Assembly: GCF_946902905.1 (NCBI RefSeq)
Contig: NZ_OX336385.1
Span: 186,001-250,000, forward strand
Source: Streptococcus sp. Marseille-Q6470
GTDB lineage: Bacteria > Bacillota > Bacilli > Lactobacillales > Streptococcaceae
Direction: 5' to 3'
Length of the DNA stretch: 64,000 nucleotides
The position numbers were made by a program, and so were the translations under genes. The notes under the pieces are model-generated. The model was not told the DNA's origin. It did no database searches and worked only from the letters and a program-made list of their open reading frames with translations. Of the stretch, positions 38,476 through 47,631 are shown piece by piece (positions within the stretch are counted from its first letter, which is position 1; every line of letters begins with the position of its first letter).

Positions 38476-39556
38476 ATTTGATATAGAGTTCTTGATTTTT
38501 TAAGACGATTTCACGTACGCTTGCAAATTTCTTAAGTTTTTTAAGTTCTTCTGGATGGCTTACAAGTGTGATGACATAGCCCTCTTTACCCATACGTCCT
38601 GTACGTCCAGCACGGTGAGTATAGGTTTCCGTATCTCTAGGGACGTCAAAGTTAATCACGCACTCCAAGCTATCAATATCAATCCCACGAGCTAGAAGGT
38701 CTGTCGCAAGAAGTAGCGTTAGTTGATTATCTTTGAACTTTTCTAAAATAACTTTTCTAAATTTAACGTTGACATCGCTCGCTAGCGAAACTGCTAAAAC
38801 ATCACGATATTGCAATTTTTCCTCTGCACTACCTAGGTCTGACAAGCTATTAAAGAAGACAAGTCCACGGAAATCTTCAACATGTGCCAGTTTACGAAGC
38901 ATATCGACTCGGTGGCGTTGGTCCACCTGCATGTAGAAGTGTTGGATGTTATCTAGCTTTTGATCCGAAAGGTCAATGGTGCGCGTGTTAGGTGCAATCT
39001 TATCTTGGTCAAATTTGGTCGTGGCACTCATGTAGATGAGTTGGTGGTCACGAGGTGCGTAGTGGGTAATCTTCTCAACAAAGTGAATCTGAGAATCATC
39101 AAGCAGCTGATCGAATTCATCTAGAATGATGGCTTCCACGTTCATCATCTTGATTTTTTTCAATTTGACCAGTTCAAAGATACGACCAGGTGTTCCAATC
39201 AGAATTTCTGGTCCTTTTTTAAGTCGTTCAATTTGGCGTTTCTGGCTCGAACCGGATAGAAACAGCTGAGCTGTTAGTCCGACGGCCTCACCCCAGGTTT
39301 TAGTGACTTCAAAGATCTGTCCAGCAAGCTCAGTATTCGGTGCTAAAATCAATAGTTGTTGGGCTTTTTTCTTTTGGAGTTTGAGAAGACTAGGTAGGAG
39401 ATAGGCCAAAGTCTTTCCTGTTCCTGTTGGACTGACTCCCAGAAGATTTTCACCTTCTGTTATAGGCTCAAAAAGTTGTTCTTGAATGGGAGTAAATTCT
39501 TGGAAACCCAGTTGGACAATCAATTCTTGCCATTCGGTAGGTAGTTTAGTTTTCAT
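38474..39556 (-). CDS. DEAD-box family RNA helicase
   Basis: A 360-residue ATP-dependent RNA helicase core. Q-motif region FQEFTPIQEQLFEP; motif I SPTGTGKT; motif Ia/Ib TELAGQ and GTPGR; motif II ILDEFDQLL, that is DEFD in place of DEAD; motif III SAT; motif VI HRAGRTGRMG. There is no C-terminal extension, so it is a minimal helicase, perhaps for ribosome assembly or mRNA turnover. Its ATG overlaps the stop of the upstream oxidoreductase gene by 4 bases. The last two bases of its stop codon lie in repeat copy 1. Confidence 0.9.
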   Translation of the reverse strand: MKTKLPTEWQELIVQLGFQEFTPIQEQLFEPITEGENLLGVSPTGTGKTLAYLLPSLLKLQKKKAQQLLILAPNTELAGQIFEVTKTWGEAVGLTAQLFLSGSSQKRQIERLKKGPEILIGTPGRIFELVKLKKIKMMNVEAIILDEFDQLLDDSQIHFVEKITHYAPRDHQLIYMSATTKFDQDKIAPNTRTIDLSDQKLDNIQHFYMQVDQRHRVDMLRKLAHVEDFRGLVFFNSLSDLGSAEEKLQYRDVLAVSLASDVNVKFRKVILEKFKDNQLTLLLATDLLARGIDIDSLECVINFDVPRDTETYTHRAGRTGRMGKEGYVITLVSHPEELKKLKKFASVREIVLKNQELYIK

Positions 39557-40530
39557 TTTTCTGCCTCAAATCTAATGCCAGCAACCTGGCGCATGGTGTA
39601 AAGTAGGTTATGGACGTGTGTCGCATCATCTATCCAGGATTGGTAGAGTACCTGGTTTGATTGCTTAATCATCTTTGCAAAAGCAGCAACTTCCTCAGTC
39701 ATGGTGTGAGGAGCCTGCTGGATAGGAAGTTGAACTTCATTTCCTTGATGGTCGGTAAAAATAGCTGATTGGATATGCTCGATAGTATTGAGTGTCAAGG
39801 TTCCGTCAGTAGTATAAATTTCGCAAGGAAGATTAGAAGTGATATTCTTTCCTGCTTTGATGTGTACTTGATAGTTCGGATAGGAGAGAATACCATCCCC
39901 ATTTAAATCAATGCTATTATTTAGTTTCTGAGCTTGATAGGTTGCATGAGTCGGTTTTCCAAATAAGCGAACAGCGGCATAAATCGGATAAATACCAAGA
40001 TCCATAAGTGCCCCACCTGCAAAACGATCTGAGAAAACGTTTGGAGTATTGCCAGCAAGGAGTTCAGGCATTTTAGATGAATATTTGGCAAAGTTAAAAT
40101 CTGCACCAAGAACCTGTTTGTCTGCAAGAAAACTCTTAATTGTAGCGAAAGCATCTTCGTGGTAGTTTCTTGCTGCTTCAAAGATAAAACAGTGATGTTC
40201 TTTAGCTGTCTGAACTAAATCCTGCCATTCTTGTGGTTGGGAAACAGCTGGTTTTTCAAGGATGACATGTTTGCCAGCAGATAAAGCCATCTTTGCCTGA
40301 CTATAGTGCAATGAATTCGGACTTGCAATGTATACCACATCGAATGAATCATTAAAGAAATCATTTAACTGATCAAATAGCTTAACGCCTTGATACTGTT
40401 CAACAAACTTTTCTGCGGTTTCTAGTTTTCTTGAATAGACTGCCACTAATTGAAATTTCCCGCTAGTATGAGCAGCCTCAACAAAATGGTGACTGATTGA
40501 ACTAGTTCCGATGATACCAAGTTTTAGCAT
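39553..40530 (-). CDS. Gfo/Idh/MocA-family oxidoreductase
   Basis: A 325-residue NAD(P)-dependent oxidoreductase. N-terminal Rossmann motif LGIIGTSSISHHFVEAA, the EKPA motif (HVILEKPAVSQPQEW) with the conserved lysine, and the C-terminal alpha/beta sheet domain with GGALMDLGIYPIYAA. Substrate is probably a sugar or dihydrodiol but is unknown. The ATG at 40530 follows AAAGGAG; a longer frame to 40566 is rejected for lack of a site. It is coupled to the helicase gene downstream. Confidence 0.88.
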   Translation of the reverse strand: MLKLGIIGTSSISHHFVEAAHTSGKFQLVAVYSRKLETAEKFVEQYQGVKLFDQLNDFFNDSFDVVYIASPNSLHYSQAKMALSAGKHVILEKPAVSQPQEWQDLVQTAKEHHCFIFEAARNYHEDAFATIKSFLADKQVLGADFNFAKYSSKMPELLAGNTPNVFSDRFAGGALMDLGIYPIYAAVRLFGKPTHATYQAQKLNNSIDLNGDGILSYPNYQVHIKAGKNITSNLPCEIYTTDGTLTLNTIEHIQSAIFTDHQGNEVQLPIQQAPHTMTEEVAAFAKMIKQSNQVLYQSWIDDATHVHNLLYTMRQVAGIRFEAEK

Positions 40531-40641
40531 AGAAACTCCTTTTCCACAAGTAATGATTGATTTCATTATATCATAGAAAGAGTCAACTCGTTAAGGTGAG
40601 AGAATTCTTTTGCTTTGAACTTTCGAAATTTCTAGAAAAAA

Positions 40642-40650
40642 TGGTACAAT
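40642..40650 (+). promoter_or_regulatory. Extended -10 promoter of YoaK-like gene
   Basis: TG-G-TACAAT at 40642-40650. Confidence 0.55.
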
Positions 40651-40676
40651 AGTGACAGTATATTTAGGAGTTTAGT

Positions 40677-41372
40677 ATGAGATTATTACCTATGAGAAAA
40701 ATTTCTCGTCATTCAAAAAGATTGGCGCTTTTTTTGACTTTTTGTGCGGGTTATGTAGATGCCTATACCTTTATTGTAAGAGGGAACACCTTAGTCGCTG
40801 GGCAGACAGGGAATGTGGTCTTTTTATCAGACGGCATCGTTCAGAAAAATCTAGCGGATGCTGAACTAAAGATATTGACACTTTTATCTTTCATGTTAGG
40901 CGTTTTTATGCTTACGATTTACAAGGAAAAACTTCGCATTGTTAAAAAGCCAATTCTATCACTTGTTCCATTAGCTATTTTATCGTTAATAATCGGATTT
41001 ATTCCACTGAATGTTGATAACATTTTTATTGTTCCTCCTCTGGCTTTTTGTATGGGTCTCGTTACAACAGCTTTTGGAGAAGTTTCTGGAATTGCCTATA
41101 ACAATGCCTTTATGACGGGAAATATCAAACGCACCATGTTAGCTTTTGGTGAATACGTCCGAACCAAGCATACAGCATTTTTAATGGAGGGATTGATTTT
41201 TGTGAGCCTACTTATTAGTTTTATTCTAGGAGTAATATTTTCAGCTTACTTAACCATTGTTTTCAACGAAAAAACGATTTTAGGCGTTCCCATCATGATG
41301 AGTATTTTTTATCTAAGTATGGTTTTATCTGCTTTCCGAAAAAAGTCTACTAAAACGCTGAATTTTGAGTGA
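40677..41372 (+). CDS. YoaK/DUF1275 membrane protein
   Basis: A 231-residue protein with about six membrane helices. The family pattern FLTFCAGYVDAYTFIVRGNTLVAGQTGNVVFLS near the N-terminus and the repeat-like GEVSGIAYNNAFMTGNIKRTMLAFGEYV in the middle are characteristic. Function unknown. AGGAG lies 7 bases before the first ATG; a second ATG five codons on is possible. It is followed by the rplU leader. Confidence 0.85.
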   Translation: MRLLPMRKISRHSKRLALFLTFCAGYVDAYTFIVRGNTLVAGQTGNVVFLSDGIVQKNLADAELKILTLLSFMLGVFMLTIYKEKLRIVKKPILSLVPLAILSLIIGFIPLNVDNIFIVPPLAFCMGLVTTAFGEVSGIAYNNAFMTGNIKRTMLAFGEYVRTKHTAFLMEGLIFVSLLISFILGVIFSAYLTIVFNEKTILGVPIMMSIFYLSMVLSAFRKKSTKTLNFE

Positions 41373-41378
41373 AAATAC

Positions 41379-41407
41379 TTGTCAAAAATTTAGAATCATG
41401 CTATACT
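41379..41407 (+). promoter_or_regulatory. rplU operon promoter
   Basis: TTGTCA at 41379-41384 and TATACT at 41402-41407 with a 17-bp spacer and a TG extension at 41399-41400. Confidence 0.8.
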
Positions 41408-41413
41408 TGTAGA

Positions 41414-41548
41414 GTTGACTATGCACATGCCTGTGCAACCGCTCGATCATCGTTGCTCATTCTTATGAGCTTAAGTGGTTCGTCCCACGATGCTAGGCGA
41501 GTCTTCACAAAAATTCGGGGAAACCCCAAAAAATCATAGGAGGTGCAT
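41414..41548 (+). ncRNA. Structured rplU mRNA leader (L21 leader candidate)
   Basis: About 135 bases between the promoter and rplU contain hairpins TGCACA-TGCC-TGTGCA (41422-41437) and GCTCAT-TCTT-ATGAGC (41455-41470). Position and operon (rplU-prp-rpmA) match the L21 leader class of Firmicutes, which is thought to mediate autoregulation. I have not compared it with a covariance model. Confidence 0.6.
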
Positions 41549-41549
41549 A

Positions 41550-41864
41550 ATGAGCACATACGCAATTATCAAAACTGGCGGAAAACAAGTTAAAGTTGAA
41601 GTTGGTCAAGCAGTTTACGTTGAAAAATTGAACGTTGAAGCTGGTCAAGAAGTTACTTTTAACGAAGTTGTTCTTGTTGGTGGTGAAAACACTGTTGTCG
41701 GAACTCCACTTGTTGCTGGAGCTACTGTAGTTGGAACTGTTGAAAAACAAGGAAAACAAAAGAAAGTTGTTACTTACAAGTACAAACCTAAAAAAGGTAG
41801 CCACCGTAAACAAGGTCACCGTCAACCATACACTAAAGTTGTCATTAACGCAATCAACGCTTAA
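41550..41864 (+). CDS. rplU: Ribosomal protein L21
   Basis: A 104-residue large-subunit protein beginning [20 protein letters not shown] and ending [32 protein letters not shown], the L21 signature. The ATG at 41550 follows AGGAGG; a longer frame starts at 41475 within the leader and has no site. Biased codon use fits high expression. It heads the L21-Prp-L27 operon. Confidence 0.97.
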
Positions 41865-41870
41865 TTTTAA

Positions 41871-42224
<354 letters not shown>

Positions 42225-42240
42225 CACGGAGGAAAACATT

Positions 42241-42534
42241 ATGTTAAAAATGACTCTTAACAACTTGCAACTTTTCGCCCACAAAAAAGGTGGAGGTTCT
42301 ACATCAAACGGACGTGATTCACAAGCTAAACGTCTTGGAGCTAAAGCAGCTGACGGACAAACTGTTTCAGGTGGATCAATCCTTTACCGTCAACGTGGTA
42401 CACACATCTATCCAGGTGTAAACGTTGGACGTGGTGGAGACGATACTTTGTTCGCTAAAGTTGAAGGCGTAGTACGTTTTGAACGTAAAGGTCGCGATAA
42501 GAAACAAGTTTCTGTTTACCCAATCGCTAAATAA
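42241..42534 (+). CDS. rpmA: Ribosomal protein L27 (with cleavable N-terminal extension)
   Basis: A 97-residue precursor of the large-subunit protein at the peptidyl-transferase centre. The first residues, [20 protein letters not shown], include the Prp cleavage motif ahead of AHKKG, where the mature protein begins. The remainder ([47 protein letters not shown]) is standard L27. GGAGG precedes the ATG. A strong terminator ends the operon. Confidence 0.98.
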   Translation: MLKMTLNNLQLFAHKKGGGSTSNGRDSQAKRLGAKAADGQTVSGGSILYRQRGTHIYPGVNVGRGGDDTLFAKVEGVVRFERKGRDKKQVSVYPIAK

Positions 42535-42605
42535 GAAGGTCCCTTGAACCTTTTTATCCCGAGCCTTGAAATAAAGAGGTGAGGATGCTTAAAAAAGCAC
42601 TAAAC

Positions 42606-42638
42606 AAAGCTTTCCGAAAATTTCGGAAAGCTTTTTTC
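42606..42638 (+). terminator. rplU-prp-rpmA terminator
   Basis: AAGCTTTCCGAAA and TTTCGGAAAGCTT form a near-perfect 13-bp stem with a minimal loop, then TTTTTC. Confidence 0.9.
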
Positions 42639-42751
42639 TTGATTAAAATCAGAGAATAAAAATTTTAAAAAAAGCTATGAAAACTATTAGAAATCAATTT
42701 TCTTTTAAGAGACTGATTTAATCTATAATGATAGATAATAAGAAAGAAATA

Positions 42752-42760
42752 TGGTATAAT
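42752..42760 (+). promoter_or_regulatory. murA operon extended -10 promoter
   Basis: TG-G-TATAAT at 42752-42760, about 48 bases before murA. Confidence 0.65.
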
Positions 42761-42775
42761 ATAGGGTGAGACCTT

Positions 42776-42787
42776 ATGAATAAATAG
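42776..42787 (+). other. Mini-ORF (Met-Asn-Lys-stop) in the murA leader
   Basis: ATGAATAAATAG, preceded by GGGTGAG at a good ribosome-binding distance, lies 21 bases upstream of murA. murA itself has no clear site of its own. Confidence 0.4.
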
Positions 42788-42808
42788 TGAAAGAGTATAT
42801 ATAAAATA

Positions 42809-44068
42809 ATGAAAAAAATTGTCATTAACGGTGGGCGTCCATTAAAGGGTGAGATTACCATTAGTGGTGCAAAAAATAGTGTAGTAGCCCTGATTCCTGC
42901 TATTATTTTATCAGATGATGTTGTAATTTTGGACTGTGTTCCAGATATCTCTGATGTCGCTAGTTTGGTTGATATCATGGAAATTATGGGTGCGAGTGTT
43001 AAGCGCTATGATGACGTTCTAGAAATTGATCCTCGTGGTGTTCAAAATAAACCAATGCCATACGGTAAGATTAACAGTCTTCGCGCATCTTATTATTTCT
43101 ATGGTAGCCTTCTTGGACGTTTCGGTGAAGCAACAGTAGGTTTACCTGGTGGATGCGATTTGGGCCCTCGTCCAATTGACTTACACCTAAAAGCCTTTGA
43201 AGCGATGGGAGCTAAAACTACTTATGAGGGAGACAATATGAATCTCTCAACAAATGGTTCTAGGTTGCAAGGGGCACACATCTACATGGATACTGTAAGT
43301 GTTGGAGCAACGATTAATACGATGCTTGCAGCGGTAAAAGCCCAAGGACGTACAGTCATTGAAAATGCTGCTCGTGAACCCGAAATCATTGATGTAGCTA
43401 CTTTGTTAAACAATATGGGAGCTCATATTCGTGGTGCGGGTACAGATATTATTGCAATTGATGGTGTTGAATCCCTTCATGGAACTCGTCACCAAGTTAT
43501 TCCTGACCGTATCGAAGCAGGTACCTATATTTCTTTGGCAGCAGCGGTTGGTAAAGGGATTCGTATCAATAATGTACTCTACGAACATCTTGAAGGTTTT
43601 ATTGCAAAACTTGAAGAAATGGGTGTTCATATGACTGTTTCTGAAGATAGTATCTACGTTGAAGAACAAACAAATCTCAAGGCTGTAAACATCAAAACAG
43701 CTCCATATCCTGGATTTGCAACAGACCTTCAACAGCCGATTACTCCTCTTCTGTTAAAAGCAGAAGGGCGAGGAACACTGATTGATACCATTTATGAGAA
43801 ACGTGTGAATCATGTCTTTGAATTAGCCAAAATGAACGCAGATATTACGACAACCAATGATCACATTCTCTATAAGGGTGGCAATCCTTTACACGGTGCA
43901 AGTGTGAGAGCGACTGACCTACGTGCAGGAGCGGCCTTGGTTATTGCCGGATTAATGGCTGAAGGTAAAACAGAAATTACTAGTGTAGAGTTCATTTTAA
44001 GAGGCTACTCAAACATTATTGAGAAATTACGTAACCTTGGAGCAGATATTGAGCTAATCGAAGATTAG
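42809..44068 (+). CDS. murA: UDP-N-acetylglucosamine 1-carboxyvinyltransferase
   Basis: First committed step of peptidoglycan synthesis: transfers enolpyruvate from PEP to UDP-GlcNAc in the cytoplasm. Length 419 residues. Conserved Lys22-Asn23 (SGAKNS) and the fosfomycin target Cys116 in [12 protein letters not shown] are present, with [16 protein letters not shown] and [11 protein letters not shown]. Streptococci carry two such enzymes; the downstream genes suggest this is the MurZ-type paralogue. The ATG at 42809 follows an AT-rich leader without a clear ribosome-binding site. It heads a unit with the GNAT gene, the CBS gene and map. Confidence 0.95.
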   Translation: MKKIVINGGRPLKGEITISGAKNSVVALIPAIILSDDVVILDCVPDISDVASLVDIMEIMGASVKRYDDVLEIDPRGVQNKPMPYGKINSLRASYYFYGSLLGRFGEATVGLPGGCDLGPRPIDLHLKAFEAMGAKTTYEGDNMNLSTNGSRLQGAHIYMDTVSVGATINTMLAAVKAQGRTVIENAAREPEIIDVATLLNNMGAHIRGAGTDIIAIDGVESLHGTRHQVIPDRIEAGTYISLAAAVGKGIRINNVLYEHLEGFIAKLEEMGVHMTVSEDSIYVEEQTNLKAVNIKTAPYPGFATDLQQPITPLLLKAEGRGTLIDTIYEKRVNHVFELAKMNADITTTNDHILYKGGNPLHGASVRATDLRAGAALVIAGLMAEGKTEITSVEFILRGYSNIIEKLRNLGADIELIED

Positions 44069-44085
44069 CAATTTTGAGGAACACC

Positions 44086-44637
44086 ATGAATATCTGGACA
44101 AAATTAGCAATGTATTCTTTCTATGAGACGGAACGTTTGTATTTCCGTCCATTCTTTTTTACAGATGTAGACGACTTTCATCAGTTAGCATCAGACCCTG
44201 AAAATCTCCAGTTTATTTTTCCTACCCAAGCCAGCATTGAGGAAAGTCAATATGCTCTTGCTAACTACTTTATGAAATCACCTTTAGGAATTTGGGCTAT
44301 TTGTGATCAAAAGGACCAAAAAATGATTGGAGCTATCAAGTTTGAAAAGCTGGATGAAATACGGAAAGAAGCGGAAATTGGCTATTTTTTAAGGAAAGAC
44401 TATTGGTCTCAAGGATATATGACGGAAGCAGTGACTAAATTACGCGATTTGTCTATGGATCAGTTTGAATTAAAGCAACTTTCTATTGTGACGCATTTAG
44501 AAAATAGTGCTAGTCAAAAGGTTGCACAAAAATCAGGCTTCGTTCTATATCGTCGTTTCAAGGGTAGTGATCGATATACTCGTAAGATGCGGGATTATCT
44601 AGAATTTCGCTATACAAAAGGAGAGCTAAATGAGTAA
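44086..44637 (+). CDS. GNAT-family N-acetyltransferase
   Basis: A 183-residue RimJ/RimL-type acetyltransferase with YETERLYFRPFFFTDVDDFHQLASDPENLQFIFP at the N-terminus and IGYFLRKDYWSQGYMTEAVTKLRDL around the acetyl-CoA loop. It is clearly paralogous to the protein at 13740-14309, sharing the same block order. The ATG at 44086 follows TGAGGAA; the TTG-started longer frame includes that site. It overlaps the next gene by 8 bases. Confidence 0.87.
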   Translation: MNIWTKLAMYSFYETERLYFRPFFFTDVDDFHQLASDPENLQFIFPTQASIEESQYALANYFMKSPLGIWAICDQKDQKMIGAIKFEKLDEIRKEAEIGYFLRKDYWSQGYMTEAVTKLRDLSMDQFELKQLSIVTHLENSASQKVAQKSGFVLYRRFKGSDRYTRKMRDYLEFRYTKGELNE

Positions 44638-45907
44638 ACACCAAGAAATTTTAGCTTATTTAGAAGAATTACCAGTCGGAAAACGGGTCAGTGTTCGAAG
44701 TATTTCAAATAGGCTGGGAGTGAGTGATGGTACAGCTTATCGTGCTATCAAAGAAGCTGAAAATAGAGGATTAGTTGAAACACGTCCTCGAAGCGGAACG
44801 ATCCGTGTCAAGTCAAAAAAAGTTGCCATTGAGAGATTAACCTTTGCAGAAATTGCAGAAGTCACTGGTTCGGAAGTTTTAGCTGGTCAGGCTGGTCTAG
44901 ATAGAGAATTCAGTAAATTCTCCATCGGAGCCATGACAGAAAAGAATATTCTTTCTTATCTTCATGATGGCGGTCTACTTATTGTCGGTGACAGAACACG
45001 AATCCAATTATTGGCACTTGAAAATGAAAATGCTGTCTTGGTAACAGGTGGATTTGAAGTTCATAAAGATGTTTTGGATGCTGCTAATAAGAAAAATATC
45101 CCAGTGTTACGCAGTAAACATGACACATTTACCATTGCAACCATGATTAACCGAGCTTTGTCAAATGTACAAATAAAGACAGATATTTTAACGGTTGAAA
45201 AAATCTATCGGACTTGTCATGAATATGGTTTTTTACAGGAAACGGATACTGTAAAAGATTATTTAGATTTAGTTCGTAAGAACAGAAGTAGTCGCTTCCC
45301 TGTTATCAATCAGCATAAGGTTGTTGTGGGTGTCGTGACCATGCGTGATGCTGGAGATAAGTCACCAGGGACTACCATTGATAAGGTCATGACAAGAACT
45401 GTCTACATGACTGGTTTAGCCACAAATATTGCTAACGTGAGCCAGAGAATGATTGCTGAAGATTTTGAAATAGTACCTGTTGTACGGAGCAATCAAACCT
45501 TGCTTGGTGTTATTACTAGACGTGATGTCATGGAAAAAATGAGTCGTTCTCAGGTCTCAACCTTACCAACCTTTTCAGAACAGATTGGACAGAAGCTATC
45601 TTATCATCATGATGAAGTTGTTATTACAGTCGAACCCTTTATGTTAGAAAAAAATGGTGTTCTGGCTAATGGTGTTCTTTCAGAAATCTTGACTCATATG
45701 ACGCAAGACTTGGTTGTTAATAGCGGGCGTAACCTCATCATTGAACAAATGTTGATTTACTTCTTACATGCTGTTCAGATTGATGATGTTCTACGTATTC
45801 AAGCTAGAATAATTCATCATACGAGACGATCGGCTATTATTGATTATGACATTTATCTCAATCATCAAATTGTATCAAAAGCAAATGTAACTGTAAAAAT
45901 TAATTAG
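44630..45907 (+). CDS. wHTH-DRTGG-CBS-hotdog protein (YtoI-like)
   Basis: A 425-residue multidomain protein. An N-terminal winged helix (about 1-65; RVSVRSISNRLGVSDGTAYRAIKEAENRGLV) precedes a DRTGG domain (about 70-185), two CBS motifs (about 195-310; FPVINQHKVVVGVVTMRDAG and VPVVRSNQTLLGVITRRDVM) and a C-terminal hotdog thioesterase-like domain (about 315-425). CBS pairs bind adenine nucleotides, so it may be a nucleotide-responsive regulator; its target is unknown. It lies between a GNAT gene and map, overlapping the former. Confidence 0.88.
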   Translation: MSKHQEILAYLEELPVGKRVSVRSISNRLGVSDGTAYRAIKEAENRGLVETRPRSGTIRVKSKKVAIERLTFAEIAEVTGSEVLAGQAGLDREFSKFSIGAMTEKNILSYLHDGGLLIVGDRTRIQLLALENENAVLVTGGFEVHKDVLDAANKKNIPVLRSKHDTFTIATMINRALSNVQIKTDILTVEKIYRTCHEYGFLQETDTVKDYLDLVRKNRSSRFPVINQHKVVVGVVTMRDAGDKSPGTTIDKVMTRTVYMTGLATNIANVSQRMIAEDFEIVPVVRSNQTLLGVITRRDVMEKMSRSQVSTLPTFSEQIGQKLSYHHDEVVITVEPFMLEKNGVLANGVLSEILTHMTQDLVVNSGRNLIIEQMLIYFLHAVQIDDVLRIQARIIHHTRRSAIIDYDIYLNHQIVSKANVTVKIN

Positions 45908-45922
45908 AATCTAGGAGTAAAC

Positions 45923-46783
45923 ATGATTACATTAAAATCAGCTAGAGAAATCGAAGCTATGGATAAGGCCGGTGATTTTCTTGCAAGCATTCACATTGGC
46001 TTGCGTGATATCATCAAGCCAGGTGTTGATATGTGGGAAGTAGAAGAGTATGTTCGCCGTCGTTGTAAAGAAGAGAATTTCCTTCCACTACAGATTGGTG
46101 TTGATGGGGCAATGATGGACTATCCATATGCAACCTGCTGTTCACTCAATGAAGAAGTAGCCCATGCTTTTCCACGCCACTATATTTTGAAGGAAGGCGA
46201 TTTGCTGAAGGTTGATATGGTTCTTGGTGGGCCAATCGCTAAGTCTGACCTCAATGTTTCTAAACTCAACTTTAATAACGTTGAGCAGATGAAAAAATAT
46301 ACTCAAAACTTTACGGGCGGCTTGGCAGATTCTTGTTGGGCTTACGCTGTTGGAAAACCGTCAGAAGAAGTTAAAAACTTAATGGACGTGACCAAGGAAG
46401 CTATGTACATTGGTATTGAAAAAGCTCTTGTAGGAAACCGTATTGGAGATATTGGAGCTGCTATTCAGGAATATGCTGAAAGTCGTGGTTACGGAGTTGT
46501 TCGTGATCTTGTAGGACACGGTGTTGGTCCAACTATGCATGAAGAACCAATGGTGCCTAACTATGGTATCGCAGGTCGCGGTCTCCGCCTTCGTGAAGGC
46601 ATGGTTTTGACAATCGAACCTATGATCAATACAGGTGATTGGGAAATCGATACAGACATGAAAACAGGCTGGGCCCACAAAACTATCGACGGTGGTCTAT
46701 CATGTCAGTATGAACACCAGTTTGTTATTACCAAGGATGGACCTGTAATCTTGACAAGTCAAGGTGAAGAAGGAACTTATTAA
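45923..46783 (+). CDS. map: Methionine aminopeptidase, type I
   Basis: A 286-residue dinuclear metallopeptidase that removes initiator methionine. The pita-bread fold metal ligands appear in LLKVDMVLGGPIAKSDLNV, GHGVGPTMHEEP, TIEPMI and YEHQFVIT. It is longer than the common bacterial form owing to an insertion around residues 105-150, as in other streptococci. It is the last gene of the murA unit and is followed by a terminator. Confidence 0.95.
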   Translation: MITLKSAREIEAMDKAGDFLASIHIGLRDIIKPGVDMWEVEEYVRRRCKEENFLPLQIGVDGAMMDYPYATCCSLNEEVAHAFPRHYILKEGDLLKVDMVLGGPIAKSDLNVSKLNFNNVEQMKKYTQNFTGGLADSCWAYAVGKPSEEVKNLMDVTKEAMYIGIEKALVGNRIGDIGAAIQEYAESRGYGVVRDLVGHGVGPTMHEEPMVPNYGIAGRGLRLREGMVLTIEPMINTGDWEIDTDMKTGWAHKTIDGGLSCQYEHQFVITKDGPVILTSQGEEGTY

Positions 46784-46784
46784 T

Positions 46785-46813
46785 AAAAAAAGGGGAGCTG
46801 AGCTCCTTTTTTT
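46785..46813 (+). terminator. map terminator
   Basis: GGAGC-TGA-GCTCC with flanking A and T runs that extend the pairing, followed by TTTTTTT. Confidence 0.85.
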
Positions 46814-46851
46814 ATTCGTTAAAGTTGAAATTAAATTTGCGTAGCAGATAT

Positions 46852-46880
46852 CTTACAAACGTTTTCTTTTATAGTAAAAT
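46852..46880 (+). promoter_or_regulatory. ccdA promoter
   Basis: CTTACA/TTACAA at 46852-46858 and TAAAAT at 46875-46880 with a 16-17 bp spacer. Confidence 0.5.
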
Positions 46881-46911
46881 AAAAGATGACTATATGAAAG
46901 AAGGTTCTTAA

Positions 46912-47619
46912 TTGGAAAGTATTATATTTTTTATCTCTGTGTTTTTAGCTGGTGTCTTGTCATTCTTTTCGCCCTGCATTTTCCCATTGTTACCAGTCTA
47001 TGCAGGTGTTTTATTAGATGATCAAGAGGAGTCAAAGACATTTCGTTTTTTAGGTAAAGAGGTTGCCTGGTCAGGATTAATTCGGACACTCTGTTTTATC
47101 GCAGGTATCTCTCTGATTTTCTTTATTCTAGGGTTTGGGGCAGGATTTCTCGGAAACTTACTCTATGCTGATTGGTTCCGTTATGTTATGGGTGGTATTA
47201 TTATCATACTAGGCTTACATCAGATGGAAATCCTTCATTTACGAAAACTAGAGTTCCAAAAAACAGTAACGTTTAATCAAAAACAGTCTAGCAAATATCT
47301 GTCAGCCTTTCTATTAGGTATCAGCTTCAGCTTTGGTTGGACTCCGTGTATTGGTCCAGTTTTAAGTTCAGTTTTAGCACTGGCTGCCTCGGGAGGAAAT
47401 GGAGCTCTTCAGGGGGCTTTATTGACCCTTATCTATACTCTCGGAATGGCGCTTCCATTTTTAGTATTGGCCTTGGCATCAGGTCTGATCATGCCTTATT
47501 TTAGTAGAATTAAATCTCACCTCCTCTTATTGAAGAGAATTGGTGGTTTACTGATTATCCTCATGGGAATTTTATTGATGTTGGGACAGTTAAATGTCTT
47601 ATCTGGAATATTAGGATAA
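46912..47619 (+). CDS. ccdA: Thiol-disulfide transporter CcdA
   Basis: A 235-residue six-helix membrane protein that moves reducing equivalents from cytoplasmic thioredoxin to extracytoplasmic thiol proteins. The two redox cysteines sit in the symmetry-related motifs FFSPCIFPLLP and GWTPCIGPV. The start is TTG (46912) with AAGG upstream and the N-terminus MESIIFFISVFLAGVLSFFSPC. It is followed after 12 bases by its likely partner, a thioredoxin-like lipoprotein. Confidence 0.92.
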   Translation: MESIIFFISVFLAGVLSFFSPCIFPLLPVYAGVLLDDQEESKTFRFLGKEVAWSGLIRTLCFIAGISLIFFILGFGAGFLGNLLYADWFRYVMGGIIIILGLHQMEILHLRKLEFQKTVTFNQKQSSKYLSAFLLGISFSFGWTPCIGPVLSSVLALAASGGNGALQGALLTLIYTLGMALPFLVLALASGLIMPYFSRIKSHLLLLKRIGGLLIILMGILLMLGQLNVLSGILG

Positions 47620-47631
47620 AAGGAGTTATTT

